Shown here: positions 15,261 through 22,490 of the stretch, piece after piece
Layout of the letters: each line of letters starts with the position of its first letter
Numbering within the stretch: position 1 is the first letter of the stretch
Program-made: the position numbers and the translations under genes
Source: CAZQXD01 sp964597315
GTDB taxonomy: Bacteria; Pseudomonadota; Gammaproteobacteria; Competibacterales; Competibacteraceae
Direction of reading: 5' to 3'
Assembly (NCBI GenBank): GCA_964597315.1
Contig: CAZQXD010000067.1
Coordinates: 1 to 23,307, forward strand
Length of the DNA stretch: 23,307 bases
Notes under the pieces: generated by a model
The model's database searches: none
Seen by the model: only the letters and a program-made list of their open reading frames with translations
Told to the model about the DNA's origin: nothing

Positions 15261-17054
15261 TTAGCCCATCACCCCACTACCCCGAAACTCCACTTCGGCG
15301 CACTCCCGAAAAATACGTTTGGCGCAGATGGCGCAGCGGTCGAAATCCAGCCGCTGGAAAATATGCCGAATGGCCTGCTCCTTGCTGACGAAGATATTTT
15401 CCCGGCCAATGGCATCATCGTAGCCCCCCCGTTTCAGCACCTCGGCCACGGTATCTTTCAGGTTGCACAGGTACAGTCCGCCCCCTTGCTGGCGTAGCCG
15501 CCGGGCTTCATGGGTCAGCATTTCGGCGCCGGCCACGTCAATAAAATTCATGCTGTTGCCCAGGACCAGCACATGCCGCCACTCGGAACCCCGGTCGGTG
15601 AGGGCGTGGAGGGCGCTTTGCACATGATCCACTGCCCCGAAGAACAGAGAACCGTCTAGCCGGATGATCTTCAGTTGCGGGCACTCCGGCAGGCGTCTTT
15701 TCATGGCCTCGTGAAGGGTGCGCTTGGGGGTTTTCTGGTTGGGCGCCAGACCCAGAATCCGGGGTTGCGAGGTCCGCTTGAGATACAGCACCAAAGACAG
15801 CAGCACGCCAGCGTAGATGGCAAACTCCAGGTCCAGAAACAAGGTGGACAATAGGGTGACCAGCATCACCGTGCTTTCTTGCTTGCTGGTCCGCCAGATC
15901 AGGCGAATGTGATGGAAATCCACCAGATTCCAAGCCACCAGCATAATCAATCCAGCCATGGCCGGCAGGGGCAACCAGGCGGTCAGCGGCGCCAAAAACA
16001 ACAGGAACAAAGCCACCAGCAGGGAGGCGAAGATTGCGGACAGTGGCGTTTTGGCGCCGCTATCGTAATTGATCCCGGAGCGGGTAAAGGACCCGGAGCC
16101 GGCATAACAGGAAAAAAAACTGCCCACCATATTGGACAGACCCTGGCCGATGAACTCCTGATTGCCGTCGATACGCTGATGGGAGCGAGTGGCGATGGCC
16201 CGGGCGATAGACACCGCCTCGATCAATCCCAGAATGGCCACCGCCAACATACCGGGGGCCAGTTGCCGGAGGGCGCCGATAGACAGTTCCGGCGCTGACA
16301 AGGGCGGCAACTGGGCCGGCAGCGCCCCCACCATGGGCACCCCCCGGGCCGGACCATCCAGCAGGGCGCAGACCAAGGAGCCGCCCATCAAAGCCAACAG
16401 CATGAACGGCCAATGCGGTCGGTATTGGCGTACCACCAGGGCAATCAGCAAAGTGGCGGTGGCGATGGCGAAACTCACCGGATTGGTTTGGTTCAATACC
16501 TGAACAAAATGCCCCAGCGTTATTAGAAAAGGCTCATCCGCGCCAAGGTCGAGGGTGAAATAATGGCGTAGCTGGCTGCTGGCGATCAGTAGCGCGGCGC
16601 CCGCCGTAAAGCCAATCACCACCGTATGGGAGACAAAATTAACCAGCACCCCCATCCGCGCCAGCCCCAGGGCAAGCTGAAACAACCCCGTCATCAGGGT
16701 CAGGGTCAGCACCAAGGAGAGGTATTCGGGACTGCCTGGAGTCGCCAGGGGGCTGACCACCCCCAGCACTACGATGGAAATAGCCGTGGTAGGGCCGGAG
16801 ACCAAATGCCAGGAAGACCCGAACAAGGCCGCCACCACTGGCGCCACGATGGCGGTATACAGTCCGTACTCCGGCGGCAGACCAGCGATCAAGGCGAAGG
16901 CCACGCCCTGGGGCAGCACCACCACCGCCCCGGTCAGGCCCGCTAGCAGGTCGTCCCGCAGACTTTTGCGGGTGATTCTGCGCCTCCAGGCCAAAAAGGG
17001 TAGAACTTTTTGCCAAGGGCTATGGCGTCTCTGACTGCGTTTTGCGGCGGGCAC
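15261..17054 (-). CDS. SulP family anion transporter with STAS domain
   Basis: 597-residue inner-membrane protein of the SulP/SLC26 family, which moves sulfate, bicarbonate or related anions. The core shows LLAGLTGAVVVLPQGVAFAL, IAGLPPEYGLYTAIVAPVVA, LFGSSWHLVSGPTTAISIVV and about ten to twelve more hydrophobic helices, then NMVGSFFSCYAGSGSFTRSG, a conserved family segment. A cytoplasmic STAS domain occupies about 465-565 with FIDVAGAEML at the site where anti-sigma-antagonist STAS domains carry their phosphorylatable Ser/Thr (here Asp-Val-Ala-Gly). The C-terminus contains CAICAKRIFREC, three Cys that might bind a metal. The GTG start at 17054 is chosen because AGGGAG (17060-17065, leftward) lies five bases before it. 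It is convergent with the sigma-54 regulator (39-base gap). The substrate cannot be assigned from sequence. Confidence 0.92.
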   Translation of the reverse strand: MPAAKRSQRRHSPWQKVLPFLAWRRRITRKSLRDDLLAGLTGAVVVLPQGVAFALIAGLPPEYGLYTAIVAPVVAALFGSSWHLVSGPTTAISIVVLGVVSPLATPGSPEYLSLVLTLTLMTGLFQLALGLARMGVLVNFVSHTVVIGFTAGAALLIASSQLRHYFTLDLGADEPFLITLGHFVQVLNQTNPVSFAIATATLLIALVVRQYRPHWPFMLLALMGGSLVCALLDGPARGVPMVGALPAQLPPLSAPELSIGALRQLAPGMLAVAILGLIEAVSIARAIATRSHQRIDGNQEFIGQGLSNMVGSFFSCYAGSGSFTRSGINYDSGAKTPLSAIFASLLVALFLLFLAPLTAWLPLPAMAGLIMLVAWNLVDFHHIRLIWRTSKQESTVMLVTLLSTLFLDLEFAIYAGVLLSLVLYLKRTSQPRILGLAPNQKTPKRTLHEAMKRRLPECPQLKIIRLDGSLFFGAVDHVQSALHALTDRGSEWRHVLVLGNSMNFIDVAGAEMLTHEARRLRQQGGGLYLCNLKDTVAEVLKRGGYDDAIGRENIFVSKEQAIRHIFQRLDFDRCAICAKRIFRECAEVEFRGSGVMG

Positions 17055-17400
17055 TGGCGCTCCCTTGTGGGATCGGCGGGTGAAAAAATCTGCTGCTCGT
17101 GATCCAACCGTTGGGAGAGAAAAGTTGTTCTACACTGATGATTTGGGGCAGCGATTATCCACACAAGAGCCAAGGGATTGTTAATCGCGTTTTCAAGCCA
17201 GCCCCAATCCGGCGCTACGGGCCAGCGGCCCTTTACCGCAACCACGCCACAGTGGCCGCGACGCCGACTGTCTATTGTCTATCAGTATTCGCGGCTTTGT
17301 ATATTACCCGCCATCGGTGCGCCATGCACAATCAGCCCTTCCCTACCGTCAAGGCAAAATTATAATGGCATCGAGAATTATTGACCGAATTTATCAAGAG

Positions 17401-17429
17401 TTCACAAAAATCTAAAAAAACGCTAGAAT
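17401..17429 (+). promoter_or_regulatory. Predicted sigma-70 promoter of acnB
   Basis: TTCACA (17401-17406) and TAGAAT (17424-17429) match the -35 and -10 consensus at five of six bases each, with an ideal 17-base spacing and an A-rich spacer. The predicted start point is near 17436, leaving a 5' leader of about 115 bases before the acnB GTG. Confidence 0.65.
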
Positions 17430-17438
17430 AAAGCGGTT

Positions 17439-17453
17439 TTTTGCAGTGCAAAA
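17439..17453. promoter_or_regulatory. 15-bp palindrome at the acnB transcription start, likely operator
   Basis: TTTTGCA-G-TGCAAAA is an exact palindrome with one central base, placed just downstream of the predicted -10 element, where a repressor would block initiation. I cannot name the regulator. A related but imperfect TTTTGCACAACAAAA occurs at 6641-6655. Confidence 0.5.
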
Positions 17454-17549
17454 CTGCATCGGTTCCCGGGCTCTTCGGAACCCCAAGGAACCTGAGCTTC
17501 CCGAACCGGCCGCTCCCGGGCGGCGACACAAGAATGAGGGGGTTGTTAC

Positions 17550-20147
17550 GTGTTAGACGAATACCGTAAGCATGTTGAGGAACGCGCCGCCGAGGGCATC
17601 CCGCCCAAGCCGCTTACTGCCGAGCAAGTCGCCGCCCTGGTAGAACTGCTGAAAAATCCGCCAGCCGGCGAACAGGACACCCTACTGGATCTGATTACCA
17701 ACCGGGTGCCCCCCGGCGTCGATCAGGCCGCCTACGTCAAAGCCGCCTTCCTGGCCGATGTGGCCAAGGGCGTGACCTCCACGCCGTTGATCGACCGCAA
17801 GCGGGCCACCGAATTGCTGGGCACCATGCTGGGCGGTTACAACATCCAGCCCTTGGTGGACCTGCTGGATGACCAGGAACTGGCGCCCACCGCCACCAAG
17901 GCCCTGTCCCACACCTTGTTGATGTTCGACGCCTTCCACGACGTGCAGGAAAAAGCCGATGCCGGCAACGCCCACGCCAAACAGGTGATGCAATCCTGGG
18001 CCGACGCCGAGTGGTTCACCTCCAAACCGGAGCTGGCCGAGAAAATCACCGTCACGGTATTCAAAGTCCCCGGCGAAACCAACACCGATGACCTATCCCC
18101 CGCCCCCGACGCCTGGTCTCGGCCGGATATTCCCCTCCATGCCAACGCCATGCTAAAAATGGATCGGGAGGGCATCGAACCCGACGACTCCGGCAACATC
18201 GGTCCCATCAAGCAGTTGGCGGCCTTGAAGGAAAAAGGCTTCCCCCTGGTCTATGTGGGCGACGTGGTAGGCACCGGCTCCTCCCGTAAGTCGGCCACCA
18301 ACTCCGTACTCTGGCATATGGGCGATGACATCCTCTATGTGCCCAACAAGCGGGCCGGTGGTTTCTGCGTAGGCGGCAAGATCGCCCCGATCTTCTTCAA
18401 CACCATGGAAGACGCCGGCGCCCTGCCCCTGGAATGCGACGTCTCCAAGATGAAAACGGGCGATGTGATCGACATCTACCCCTACGAGGGGGTGATCAAG
18501 GGCCACGATAACGGCGAGGAACTGTCCCGCCTCGAACTGAGAAGCCAGGTGCTGCTGGATGAGGTACGGGCCGGGGGCCGCATCCCCTTGATTATTGGCC
18601 GGGGTCTGACCGACAAGGCCCGGGAAGTCCTTGGCTTGGAACCCTCCACCGTGTTCCGTCGCCCTGAGCCTCCCGCCGCCGACACCGGCAAGGGCTACAC
18701 CCTGGCCCAGAAGATGGTGGGCCGCGCTTGCGGCGTCGATGGCATCCGTCCCGGCACCTATTGCGAGCCGAAGATGACCACCGTCGGCTCCCAGGACACC
18801 ACCGGTCCCATGACCCGGGACGAACTCAAAGACCTGGCCTGCCTGGGTTTCTCCGCCGATCTGACCATGCAGTCTTTCTGTCACACGGCGGCCTACCCCA
18901 AGCCGGTGGATGTGGAAACCCATCACACCCTGCCGGACTTTATGGCCTCTCGGGGCGGCGTGTCCCTGCGCCCGGGTGACGGCATCATCCACTCCTGGCT
19001 AAACCGCATGTTGACCCCCGATACCGTGGGCACCGGCGGCGACTCCCATACTCGCTTCCCCCTGGGCATTTCTTTCCCGGCCGGCTCCGGTCTGGTGGCT
19101 TTCGCCGCCGCCACTGGCGTCATGCCCCTGGACATGCCCGAATCGGTGCTGGTGCGTTTCAAAGGCCAGATGCAGCCGGGCATCACGCTGCGGGATCTGG
19201 TCAACGCCATCCCCTACGCGGCCATTCAACGCGGCCTGCTGACGGTGGCCAAGGAGGGTAAGAAGAACGTCTTCTCCGGTCGCGTCCTGGAAATCGAGGG
19301 ATTGCCGGATCTGAAGGTGGAGCAAGCCTTCGAGCTGTCCGACGCCTCCGCCGAGCGTTCTGCGGCTGGTTGCACGGTGCGCCTCAATCAGGAACCGATC
19401 ATCGAGTACCTGAACTCCAACATCACCCTGCTCAAGTGGATGATCGCCAACGGCTACCAGGATGCCCGTACCATTGAGCGGCGCATCAAGGCCATGGAAG
19501 CCTGGCTGGCCGATCCCCAGCTCATGACGCCGGACGCCGACGCCGAGTACTTCGAGGTCATTGAAATCGACCTGGCCGAGATTAAGGAGCCTCTGCTGGC
19601 TTGCCCCAACGACCCGGACGACGTGAAACCCCTATCCGAGGTTCAGGGCACCCAGATTGACGAGGTGTTCATCGGTTCTTGCATGACCAACATCGGCCAC
19701 TATCGGGCCGCTGGCAAGCTCTTGGACGGTAAGCATGACATCCCGGTGCGGTTGTGGATCTCCCCGCCCACTAAGATGGATCAGAATATGCTGACCGCCG
19801 AGGGCTATTACGGCATCTTTGGCCGCTCCGGCGCTCGTATGGAAATGCCCGGCTGCTCTTTGTGCATGGGCAACCAAGCCCGGGTCCGGGACGGGGCGAC
19901 GGTGGTTTCCACCTCCACCCGTAACTTCCCCAACCGCTTGGGCAAGGGCGCTAATGTGTATCTGAGTTCGGCGGAGCTGGCGGCGGTCAGCGCCATGCTG
20001 GGGCGGATTCCTAATCAGGACGAGTACATGGAGGTCATGAATAAGCTGGGGTCCATGTCCGACGAGGTCTACCGGTATATGAACTTCGACCAGATCGAGG
20101 AGTACCGGAAAGTAGCCGACTCGGTACAGCCGGTATCGGCGGCCTGA
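17550..20147 (+). CDS. acnB: Aconitate hydratase B
   Basis: Bifunctional aconitate hydratase/2-methylisocitrate dehydratase, the main citric-acid-cycle aconitase of gammaproteobacteria; cytosolic with a [4Fe-4S] cluster. All 865 residues match the E. coli AcnB length. The N-terminus MLDEYRKHVEERAAEGIPPK is near identical to the family, and the cluster cysteines are Cys711 (GSCMTNIGH), Cys769 and Cys772 (PGCSLCMGN), the same spacing as in E. coli. The HEAT-like N-terminal domain, the swivelling domain (GETNTDDLSPAPDAWSRPDI) and the catalytic domains are all present. The GTG start at 17550 is preceded by GAGGGGG with a 7-base spacer. A strong promoter, an operator-like palindrome and a terminator frame it as a single-gene unit. 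Its final 61 codons are duplicated downstream. Confidence 0.98.
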   Translation: MLDEYRKHVEERAAEGIPPKPLTAEQVAALVELLKNPPAGEQDTLLDLITNRVPPGVDQAAYVKAAFLADVAKGVTSTPLIDRKRATELLGTMLGGYNIQPLVDLLDDQELAPTATKALSHTLLMFDAFHDVQEKADAGNAHAKQVMQSWADAEWFTSKPELAEKITVTVFKVPGETNTDDLSPAPDAWSRPDIPLHANAMLKMDREGIEPDDSGNIGPIKQLAALKEKGFPLVYVGDVVGTGSSRKSATNSVLWHMGDDILYVPNKRAGGFCVGGKIAPIFFNTMEDAGALPLECDVSKMKTGDVIDIYPYEGVIKGHDNGEELSRLELRSQVLLDEVRAGGRIPLIIGRGLTDKAREVLGLEPSTVFRRPEPPAADTGKGYTLAQKMVGRACGVDGIRPGTYCEPKMTTVGSQDTTGPMTRDELKDLACLGFSADLTMQSFCHTAAYPKPVDVETHHTLPDFMASRGGVSLRPGDGIIHSWLNRMLTPDTVGTGGDSHTRFPLGISFPAGSGLVAFAAATGVMPLDMPESVLVRFKGQMQPGITLRDLVNAIPYAAIQRGLLTVAKEGKKNVFSGRVLEIEGLPDLKVEQAFELSDASAERSAAGCTVRLNQEPIIEYLNSNITLLKWMIANGYQDARTIERRIKAMEAWLADPQLMTPDADAEYFEVIEIDLAEIKEPLLACPNDPDDVKPLSEVQGTQIDEVFIGSCMTNIGHYRAAGKLLDGKHDIPVRLWISPPTKMDQNMLTAEGYYGIFGRSGARMEMPGCSLCMGNQARVRDGATVVSTSTRNFPNRLGKGANVYLSSAELAAVSAMLGRIPNQDEYMEVMNKLGSMSDEVYRYMNFDQIEEYRKVADSVQPVSAA

Positions 20148-20220
20148 TCGGGCTGAACTGATGGGATGAAGTTATCCAACCCCGCCGGGAGACTGGCGGG
20201 GTTTTTGGTTGGCGGGGCGG
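19962..20220 (+). repeat. 259-bp direct repeat, copy 1 (acnB 3' end and terminator)
   Basis: From codon 805 of acnB through the terminator to GGCGGGGCGG. It matches 22246-22504 without net length change and with about 22 differences by eye (about 91% identity). In the coding part 10 of 12 differences are silent. Confidence 0.95.
20178..20206 (+). terminator. Intrinsic terminator of acnB
   Basis: AACCCCGCC (20178-20186) pairs with GGCGGGGTT (20195-20203) around an 8-base loop, and the T run continues to 20206. It lies 31 bases after the acnB stop codon. The stem is identical in the downstream duplicate while the loop differs. Confidence 0.9.
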
Positions 20221-20323
20221 CATTCCCAGAGAAGAATGCTATAGTTGGACGTGGAACTCAAAGCAATAGGTCCGCGAGACGAGGGTGTCAGGACATGGAG
20301 TATTTCCCTTTTTGGTTATTATC

Positions 20324-20370
20324 AGCCCGTAGCCCGTAGGGCGGGTCAAGCGCAGCGACCCGCCTTCCGT
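20324..20370 (+). repeat. REP palindrome A (RAYT-associated)
   Basis: GCGGGTC (20341-20347) and GACCCGC (20357-20363) form a stem around AAGCGCAGC, preceded by GTAG, the tetranucleotide recognised by REP-associated transposases in known systems. The same element recurs at 21566-21606 and, inverted, at 22201-22248. Confidence 0.85.
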
Positions 20371-20400
20371 GTTCCAAACCAAAACTACCCACCCTAACCA

Positions 20401-20460
20401 ATGACCCACTACCTCCGCGCCCTCGTCCCCGGCGCCACCTGTTTATTCATGAGACTGTGA
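20401..20460 (+). pseudogene. Dead 5' fragment of a REP-associated transposase
   Basis: Translation gives MTHYLRALVPGATCLFMRL then a stop, against MPHYLRAHIPGATYFF at the start of the intact transposase at 21669. Nucleotide similarity also extends upstream through the REP palindrome and the ATTCCAAACC-like spacer. Similarity ends at about 20443, where AT-rich DNA begins, so this copy was cut off by the junction. Confidence 0.8.
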
Positions 20461-20597
20461 AATCAAATGAATTACAGCATGCCGACCAGGAAATATGACA
20501 CCTATTGCGACAAGCAGATGAGGCTTCATACTACGCAGTATCGGCATTTCAGTTAAACCAGATGAATAATAAAAATCGAAATATTGCAATCGATAGA

Positions 20598-20611
20598 AAT
20601 ATGATCATATT
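20598..20611. promoter_or_regulatory. 14-bp palindrome upstream of the lipoprotein gene
   Basis: AATATGATCATATT is an exact palindrome 39 bases before the start codon of the AT-rich gene. It overlaps a poor candidate promoter (TTGCAA at 20584-20589 with CATATT at 20606-20611). In such AT-rich DNA, chance cannot be ruled out. Confidence 0.3.
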
Positions 20612-20650
20612 CCCTCTATGCATGAATTAAAATTTTTAAAGGATTAAATT

Positions 20651-21418
20651 ATGAAAGAATTTAATAAAATTTATAGTTTATTACTCTCGATAATGGTGTG
20701 CTTTATAGTGGTTTCATGTGGAGGTGGAGGTGGAGGTGATGGTGAGGATAGTGCTAAAAATGAGGGCAGTAATAATGTAGTTACTATTACTCAAAACAAT
20801 CTTCATCAGTATTCGACTGGTGAGTTCATTATTTATGAATTTTCTCTTTCTAGAGAAAGTAATAGCGGTAAGACGAGCCTTGTTGGTGATTTAAAGCAAA
20901 CGTTTTTTATTACATCAGATAATAGTGATTCCAAAAATATTTCTGCTTCATTGGAATTAACACCCGAAGGAGAAACCCCCGCTGTCGAAAGACAAAACTT
21001 AATCCAACATAAAAATGGAAGCATAATATCAGTTATTGATAATATAGTTCAGGGAGATTATCCAACTATAATACACTCTCCTCTTGGGGTTGGGGTATCG
21101 TGGTCTGGTCAGTATACAGTTGGTGGAATTGGGTTATATCTTAATAGTACTAGAACTATATCAAGGCAATATGCTGTTACTGGCGTTGAGGTAGTGCAAA
21201 CCCCCTACGGAAAATTTGAAGCTTATAAGATCCAGTACATTATAACTGGAAATCCCGAGTTTGATGATTATCAAGAATCAGGGACCGATTGGGTTCATCC
21301 GAAAATTGGCGTTATAAAATCAGAATCTAATGTCACATATAGAATTAACGTTGTAGGAGGAGGATTGGTAAGAAACACTTTTATAGTTGAATTGTCTGGA
21401 ACAAATATTTCTTTCTAG
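20651..21418 (+). CDS. AT-rich predicted lipoprotein of unknown function
   Basis: 255 residues. The N-terminus MKEFNKIYSLLLSIMVCFIV ends in the lipobox VVSC with Cys23, followed by a run of six Gly and an acidic stretch, a classic tethered lipoprotein layout. The mature part is rich in Ser, Asn, Thr and Ile and probably all-beta. I recognise no named family; TGVEVVQTPYGKFEAYKIQY and WVHPKIGVIKSES resemble the closing segment seen in many uncharacterised lipoproteins that judge a converted signal by beta-sheet text, but this is only an impression. A ribosome site AAAGGA lies 8 bases before the ATG. Codon use is strikingly AT-rich (ATT, AAT, TTA frequent) against GC-rich neighbours, indicating horizontal transfer. 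It lies between REP elements inside the acnB duplication. Confidence 0.85.
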   Translation: MKEFNKIYSLLLSIMVCFIVVSCGGGGGGDGEDSAKNEGSNNVVTITQNNLHQYSTGEFIIYEFSLSRESNSGKTSLVGDLKQTFFITSDNSDSKNISASLELTPEGETPAVERQNLIQHKNGSIISVIDNIVQGDYPTIIHSPLGVGVSWSGQYTVGGIGLYLNSTRTISRQYAVTGVEVVQTPYGKFEAYKIQYIITGNPEFDDYQESGTDWVHPKIGVIKSESNVTYRINVVGGGLVRNTFIVELSGTNISF

Positions 21419-21508
21419 GTGTCTCCCGGATGATTCCATATCTAAAAGGAGCTATCCTCTGTTTCAGGCACACTAGCTGTTGCAGATGATCATCGACGAA
21501 GGCCCTGT

Positions 21509-21613
21509 ATGAACATCAACCTGCATAAGAACGCCACCGCCATGCCCAAGATCCGCCAAGCCATTCAGCCCGTAGGGCGGGTCGAGCGCAGCGACCCGCC
21601 TTCCGTGTTATAG
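21509..21613 (+). pseudogene. Probable transposase N-terminal fragment interrupted by a REP
   Basis: An ATG opens MNINLHKNATAMPKIRQAIQ (21509-21568), which resembles the start of IS481-like transposases (HKNA...T/P-x-IRxxIQ pattern). The frame then runs into the REP palindrome and stops at 21611-21613, so the gene was cut and only 20 codons remain. The assignment is from memory of the family pattern over a very short stretch. Confidence 0.4.
21566..21606 (+). repeat. REP palindrome B upstream of the intact RAYT
   Basis: GTAG (21572-21575), then GCGGGTC (21577-21583) pairing with GACCCGC (21593-21599) around GAGCGCAGC. A partial second copy (CAGCCCGTAGTCCGTAGG) lies at 21622-21639. It is in the same orientation as REP A. 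Confidence 0.85.
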
Positions 21614-21668
21614 CCCTTGTTCAGCCCGTAGTCCGTAGGATTCCAAACCGAAACCATCCCCCAAACCA

Positions 21669-22196
21669 ATGCCCCACTACCTCCGCGCCCACATCCCCGG
21701 CGCCACCTATTTCTTCACCGTGGCCCTGCTCGAACGACACCGCCCCCTACTGGTGAATCATATTGATACCCTGCGCATGGCATTTCGCACCATTCGCAAC
21801 AAATATCCGTTTCGCATCGACGCCATAGTGGTTCTCCCCGACCATCTGCATTGCATCTGGACCCTGCCGCCGGACGATGCCGATTTCTCCACCCGCTGGC
21901 GACTTATCAAGGCTCTTTTCGCCCACACTATTCCACCCGGCGAACGGTTGTCGGAACGGCGTATCCGCAAGGGAGAACGGGGTATCTGGCAACGGCGGTT
22001 CTGGGAGCATGTCATTCGGAACGAACGGGATTTCGAAGCCCATGTGGACTATATCCACTACAATCCCGTCAAACATGGCTGGGCTCGCCGGGCGGCGGAG
22101 TGGCCCTATTCCAGCTTTTCGCGCTTCGTGGAGCGGGGGATGTATTCCGCGGATTGGGCCGCGCCGGAGCGGGTGCGGAGGCTCAGCCTGGAATGA
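21669..22196 (+). CDS. REP-associated tyrosine transposase (RAYT, IS200-like Y1)
   Basis: 175-residue single-stranded-DNA nuclease of the HUH Y1 group related to IS200/IS605 transposases, thought to nick and spread REP sequences. The N-terminus MPHYLRAHIPGATYFFTVAL is typical. The HUH metal-binding pair is His59-Leu-His61 in LPDHLHCIWTLP, the segment GIWQRRFWEHVIRNERDF precedes the tyrosine helix, and HVDYIHYNPVKHG (Tyr128) carries the catalytic tyrosine motif. The length is normal and no frameshift is seen, so it may be active. No clear ribosome site precedes the ATG at 21669, consistent with low expression. It is flanked by inverted REPs with GTAG signatures and lies between duplicated acnB ends. 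Confidence 0.93.
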   Translation: MPHYLRAHIPGATYFFTVALLERHRPLLVNHIDTLRMAFRTIRNKYPFRIDAIVVLPDHLHCIWTLPPDDADFSTRWRLIKALFAHTIPPGERLSERRIRKGERGIWQRRFWEHVIRNERDFEAHVDYIHYNPVKHGWARRAAEWPYSSFSRFVERGMYSADWAAPERVRRLSLE

Positions 22197-22200
22197 GCAT

Positions 22201-22248
22201 CCGGAAGGCGGGTCGCTGCGCTTGACCCGCCCTACGGGCTACGGACTG
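22201..22248 (-). repeat. REP palindrome C, inverted, downstream of the RAYT
   Basis: Reading leftward it gives CAGTCCGTAGCCCGTAGGGC then GGGTC...GACCCGC, the same element as REP A and B. The stem is GCGGGTC (22208-22214) with GACCCGC (22224-22230). It begins four bases after the RAYT stop and ends at the acnB repeat junction. Confidence 0.85.
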
Positions 22249-22431
22249 AGTTCGGCGGAGTTGGCGGCGGTCAGCGCCATGCTGGGGCGGATTCCCAATC
22301 AGGACGAATACATGGAGGTCATGAACAAACTAGGCTCCATGTCGGACGAGGTCTACCGGTATATGAACTTCGACCAGATCGAGGAATACCGGAAAGTGGC
22401 CGACTCGGTACAGTCGGCATCGGCGGCCTGA
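22246..22431 (+). pseudogene. acnB: Duplicated acnB 3' fragment (61 codons, no start)
   Basis: Encodes LSSAELAAVSAMLGRIPNQD... to the end of AcnB, identical to the intact protein except for the last residues (QSASAA in place of QPVSAA). It begins exactly on codon 805 and has no promoter or start of its own. Ten of twelve base changes relative to acnB are silent, showing that the two versions diverged while under selection as part of a working gene rather than as free junk. Confidence 0.92.
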
Positions 22432-22460
22432 TCGGGCCGGACTGATGGGATGATGTAACG

Positions 22461-22490
22461 AAACCCCGCCAAGTGACTGGCGGGGTTTTT
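22461..22490 (+). terminator. Duplicate of the acnB terminator
   Basis: AAACCCCGCC (22461-22470) pairs with GGCGGGGTTT (22479-22488) around AAGTGACT, with T residues to 22490. The stem is conserved relative to copy 1, while the loop and the preceding 15 bases have changed, as expected for a functional terminator. Confidence 0.85.

Larger units (their letters stand above)
17055..17549. other. Divergent intergenic region between the SulP gene and acnB
   Basis: 495 bases without a recognisable gene. The right end carries the acnB promoter and operator-like palindrome. On the leftward strand, TTAACA (17184-17179) and GATAAT (17159-17154) are separated by 19 bases, a suboptimal promoter candidate for the SulP gene. 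The middle (about 17190-17330) shows no feature I can support. Confidence 0.5.
20221..20650. other. Non-coding mosaic: REP palindrome, RAYT remnant, AT-rich leader
   Basis: 430 bases without an intact gene. The first 100 bases are unremarkable. REP A and a dead RAYT start occupy 20324-20460. After about 20460 the sequence turns sharply AT-rich, matching the following lipoprotein gene, so the compositional boundary of the foreign segment is near 20445-20460. Confidence 0.6.
21566..22248 (+). mobile_element. REP-RAYT module (REP palindromes flanking a transposase)
   Basis: An intact RAYT gene lies between REP B upstream and REP C downstream in inverted orientation, the arrangement described for REPtrons and REP doublets. 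Its right edge abuts the second acnB 3' end at CTGAG (22246). These elements are usually non-autonomous in copying themselves and are vertically maintained; the truncated second RAYT at 20401 shows past duplication here. Confidence 0.7.

Noticed and set aside
17155..17163. Perfect DnaA box TTATCCACA between the SulP gene and acnB
   Set aside because: It is single, with no second box or AT-rich unwinding region and no replication genes; one such 9-mer is fairly likely by chance in 23 kb. It also overlaps a possible leftward -10 element.
18153..18992. 279-codon open frame antisense to acnB (with similar ones at 12364-13056, 14547-15239 and 6706-7401)
   Set aside because: Long antisense frames are expected opposite GC-rich genes. 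None has a family signature, and the sense genes are unambiguous.
20651..21418. Calling the AT-rich lipoprotein a defence or toxin gene
   Set aside because: Only its location suggests this. No motif supports it, so it is left as unknown.
21877..22431. Open frame that joins part of the RAYT region to the acnB fragment as one 184-residue protein
   Set aside because: The first two thirds is an out-of-frame reading of the RAYT gene and REP; only the end is real acnB sequence. Treated as transposase plus pseudogene fragment.
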